NCBI GenBank assembly: GCA_040182905.1
Contig: JARQWU010000130.1
Span: 1-27,547, forward strand
Length of the DNA: 27,547 nucleotides
Direction of reading: 5' to 3'
DNA from: Barthelona sp. PAP020
Lineage: Eukaryota; Metamonada: BaSk clade
Below the pieces are notes generated by a model. It saw only the letters and a program-made list of their open reading frames with translations, ran no database searches and was not told the DNA's origin. How positions within the stretch are numbered: the first letter of the stretch is position 1; every line of letters begins with the position of its first letter. Shown one piece after another: positions 26,501 to 27,547 of the stretch. The position numbers were made by a program, and so were the translations under genes.

Positions 26501-26733
26501 AAAAACTGATATTTGAACAATTCATAAAATATTTGTCGTCCAATAGCTTCATTCAAACTAATAAAACATTTAATATAATTCCAAGCTTTTTCAATTCTTC
26601 CTTCCACAAGCCATTGAGTTATTTGAGAAATATCAAAAAAAATACCCGTCTCGCAATCAAGTGCATTATATGTATCTTTGAGATTATATTGCTCCAAAAC
26701 TCTTCGTATTACACTAAAATTTTGCAGGTCCAT
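23515..26733 (-). CDS. LisH/CTLH-WD40 protein resembling TOPLESS
   Basis: The 1072-aa protein begins with a LisH-CTLH module: FSVIRRVLEQYNLKDTYNAL and CETGIFFDISQI (about residues 4-36), then EGRIEKAWNYIKCF, IFYELFKYQFLKHL and DKASDVLNNYL (about 42-98). The same order and key hydrophobic positions occur in plant TOPLESS corepressors (FFN..., ...FEIRKQKYLEAL). The remaining 950 residues are beta-rich with degenerate WD40-like units, consistent with two propellers, plus an acidic disordered loop near residues 630-680 (YSDYSSDDSTS). TOPLESS recruits histone deacetylases in plants; whether this protein does so is unknown. A CTLH WD40 protein of the muskelin or WDR26 kind is the alternative. The ATG at 26733 is preferred because the upstream extension begins at TTG. 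Confidence 0.7.
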   Translation of the reverse strand: MDLQNFSVIRRVLEQYNLKDTYNALDCETGIFFDISQITQWLVEGRIEKAWNYIKCFISLNEAIGRQIFYELFKYQFLKHLSNHEIDKASDVLNNYLNLVKDFFPEGYISLNYLFGVSQIKGGSFDFVEDIARNELLETVVALIISLESEPTSTFHIQLPPDSKLPIVLQNRTLQRANRIFVPSFKELPKYNPSWGVSCVGLTNTSKSIVKSGSFHHDDKNICVLASFDGTVQMVIFSALSSHFGGFDDSPMVYKCVFDSVKYPELKEIGFISSLVISEDLGYVNIGFGLCCDSISSKANVCNAAVFTMKLDQFYLSTIENKPLDGMLTNVDGNYISASCMFLLDDNPYIALSTDLLGLIILDLNDSCEIVYQCSLTDLGSDIRSLRFFVGDEYSYINVSSAENARICLVKMNNIENIQIITSKNSPDPLFKMSDCCWVDSRALCFAINENKSEVYTFNMSNGSIGMSVRYFEFFTNLHRLSYHTSEFSLTIPFSNGFDVNSNGEILFAGSYSVHIHDGITFSTSPDAMFTFSHPILFAKWVTNDLIVVGFNCMAVEAGNLVESPLCADYYNLTGIIWEQELNYDPLAVLFLSRGSKPSICHEFVVVEQEKDAFCEDDVLYSDYSSDDSTSMVASSMYQRERDFDHNEFGFDEQHGLSLQLDLSLKKSPTIEHANEIKEAEKHIIAREHSLFHDELFDVETYPLTWFNLISKGDSVFIIWEIDSKGLFEIGELRFTETRHALKQYKKLTTVNLPDSPNLTKGFTTVSFSKEDTLLISNGSKASFFFWFNLADASTPTVARPLFSDKLMNAIAKQGKSILRLYPINFIADHYVAVMYSEPRDKVTIGNMVETKKVSLLFINRSVPRISMSTLNNCGIFLELLILNDKICVIFDDSICSYSFSQLNTDSSSDKSKNSEAIKINRNETHHFGKSNAGKIKYAANHVDNILVMMQHNFFLVNFSELTRNDFKEEDFFALRINDNNIFFQHCVLINEHMALLSFTRDDSDIGEIRLFDSTSKKKIHSVDDLPLIVECTTGFMDFDAIIFKNELTLIYIGVNYQFCVEILGWPLDIPM

Positions 26734-27113
26734 AATATAAAAACTCAATTTTTGTTGTTTTCAAATACATTCTTCTTTGTTTAATTTATTAATATTTGAA
26801 ATTTATGTGGATAAAACAACAGATGATTTGATTGGTATCAGCAATTGTAATGAAAAAAGTTTGCATAATAAATTATAAAAGGTTCAAAAGCATGAACACT
26901 CTGACTTGTTAACTTTTTACAACCCATCCAGGGAACACAATAACAAACTGCAACAAACAAAATTTTAAACAAAAAAATATGTATCAATTTTGAAAAACAA
27001 AAACTCCACATCCATTATTTGTAAATATACTCAATAAACCAAAATCAAATTGTCTGTTCACTGAATGAAAAATATTGAAGTTAATCCGACATTTTCTTTT
27101 TTTTTTCATTCTA
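26734..27113. other. 380-bp divergent promoter region, TOPLESS-like / PKA-R
   Basis: No ORF or RNA gene stands out. The right end has T10 and a TCATTCTA before the PKA-R ATG. The left end, before the TOPLESS-like ATG, has no TCAY(T/A) nearby. Nothing else is recognisable. Confidence 0.45.
27106..27112 (+). promoter_or_regulatory. Inr-like TCATTCT upstream of PKA-R
   Basis: TCATTCTAATG places the A of TCA 6 nt before the ATG, directly after a T run. It is almost the same sequence as upstream of the SSXT-like gene. Confidence 0.45.
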
Positions 27114-27547
27114 ATGACTCACGATTCTAAATCATTGGAAGAATATTTAGCTTATCATCAGGTTCATGAGATATTCAAAGAATTTTATAGTTTGTTATGT
27201 TATGAGCAACCTGAAAATCCTCTGGCCTTTTTGGTTGAACATTTTCAAGCCGTACTTGATGAATCCGCAACATTTGAACCTGGTGTTCCAAAAGTTACAG
27301 ATCCTCAACCAGATGATGATTTTCTTGATGATTCAGATGACTTAGTTGCTCCTGACGATATGCCTGTTCCTATTCGTCGTGCTCGCAGAGGTGGTGTATC
27401 TGTGGCACCAATGGATCCTGATAAACCATTAGAATACGAATCTATTCATAAAGATGAAGATACTGTTGAAGCAATCAATTCTGCCATTAAAAAGATTGCA
27501 TTGTTCAAATCTTTGGATGAGAAAGATTTCCACACTATCATTGATGC
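27114..27547 (+). CDS. cAMP-dependent protein kinase regulatory subunit (type I-like), 5' part
   Basis: The reading frame opens at ATG 27114 and runs off the window after 144 complete codons, so only the N-terminal part is present. Residues 12-50 form a dimerisation/docking domain of RI type (HEIFKEFYSLL, ENPLAFLVEHFQ). An acidic linker leads to the inhibitor site RRARRGGVSV (R88-V97), in which the substrate position is Gly (RRGGV). This is the pseudosubstrate pattern of type I subunits and cannot be phosphorylated. The start of the first cyclic-nucleotide domain follows (NSAIKKIALFKSLDEKDFH). The protein should hold the PKA catalytic subunit inactive until cyclic nucleotide binds. Ligand-binding residues lie outside the window. 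Confidence 0.93.
   Translation, partial: MTHDSKSLEEYLAYHQVHEIFKEFYSLLCYEQPENPLAFLVEHFQAVLDESATFEPGVPKVTDPQPDDDFLDDSDDLVAPDDMPVPIRRARRGGVSVAPMDPDKPLEYESIHKDEDTVEAINSAIKKIALFKSLDEKDFHTIID

Noticed and set aside
1-27547. Alternative genetic code, as in ciliates or hexamitid diplomonads
   Set aside because: TAA, TAG and TGA all end recognisable proteins at the expected place and none is needed as a sense codon.
1-27547. Bacterial operon, CRISPR array, transposon or viral insertion
   Set aside because: No spaced repeats, transposase, integrase, terminal repeats or viral hallmark genes; the gene content is eukaryotic throughout.

Overview
This is a gene-dense, AT-rich stretch of eukaryotic nuclear DNA, almost certainly from a flagellated protist. 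The products are eukaryotic: V-ATPase subunit a, ribosomal protein eS12, Prp19, CCDC47, an OTU1 deubiquitinase and a PKA type I regulatory subunit. All sixteen complete-looking genes with recognisable families, and the anonymous ones, read as single uninterrupted ORFs, so no intron is needed. TAA, TAG and TGA are all used as stops, so the code is standard. About 83% of the window is coding. A MORN5 homologue, a family tied to cilia and flagella, points to a flagellate. Two signals resemble parabasalids (Trichomonas relatives): TCAY(T/A) motifs 6-17 nt before several ATGs, and stop codons embedded in TAAA/AATAAATG. The assignment to Parabasalia is an inference and is not proven.

Layout. Bases 3-15 match the end of an Illumina adapter, so the left edge is probably a raw contig end. 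Next come a possible C-terminal remnant (18-86), an unrecognised protein with an RDN-repeat tail, and an OTU1 deubiquitinase facing MORN5. MORN5 and CCDC47 diverge from a 48-bp gap. A run of six minus-strand genes follows: Prp19, a dCTP deaminase-family protein, a MESH1-like HD hydrolase, a DEX1-like membrane protein, a coiled-coil protein and a tandem-RRM protein. eS12 diverges from the last of these and heads a plus-strand run with an unrecognised disordered protein and a WD40 protein ending in 13 Asp. A large LRR protein (minus) diverges from V-ATPase subunit a (plus). A small SSXT/SS18-like protein converges on a LisH/CTLH-WD40 protein resembling TOPLESS. The window ends inside the PKA regulatory subunit gene.

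The genes do not form one pathway. Suggestive neighbours are the dCTP deaminase and MESH1-like pair (both nucleotide enzymes, same strand) and the SSXT-like and TOPLESS-like convergent pair (both chromatin or transcription regulators). The four divergent and four convergent junctions are compact, and some carry poly(A)-like signals on both strands. I found no tRNA, rRNA, CRISPR array, transposon or virus-derived gene.
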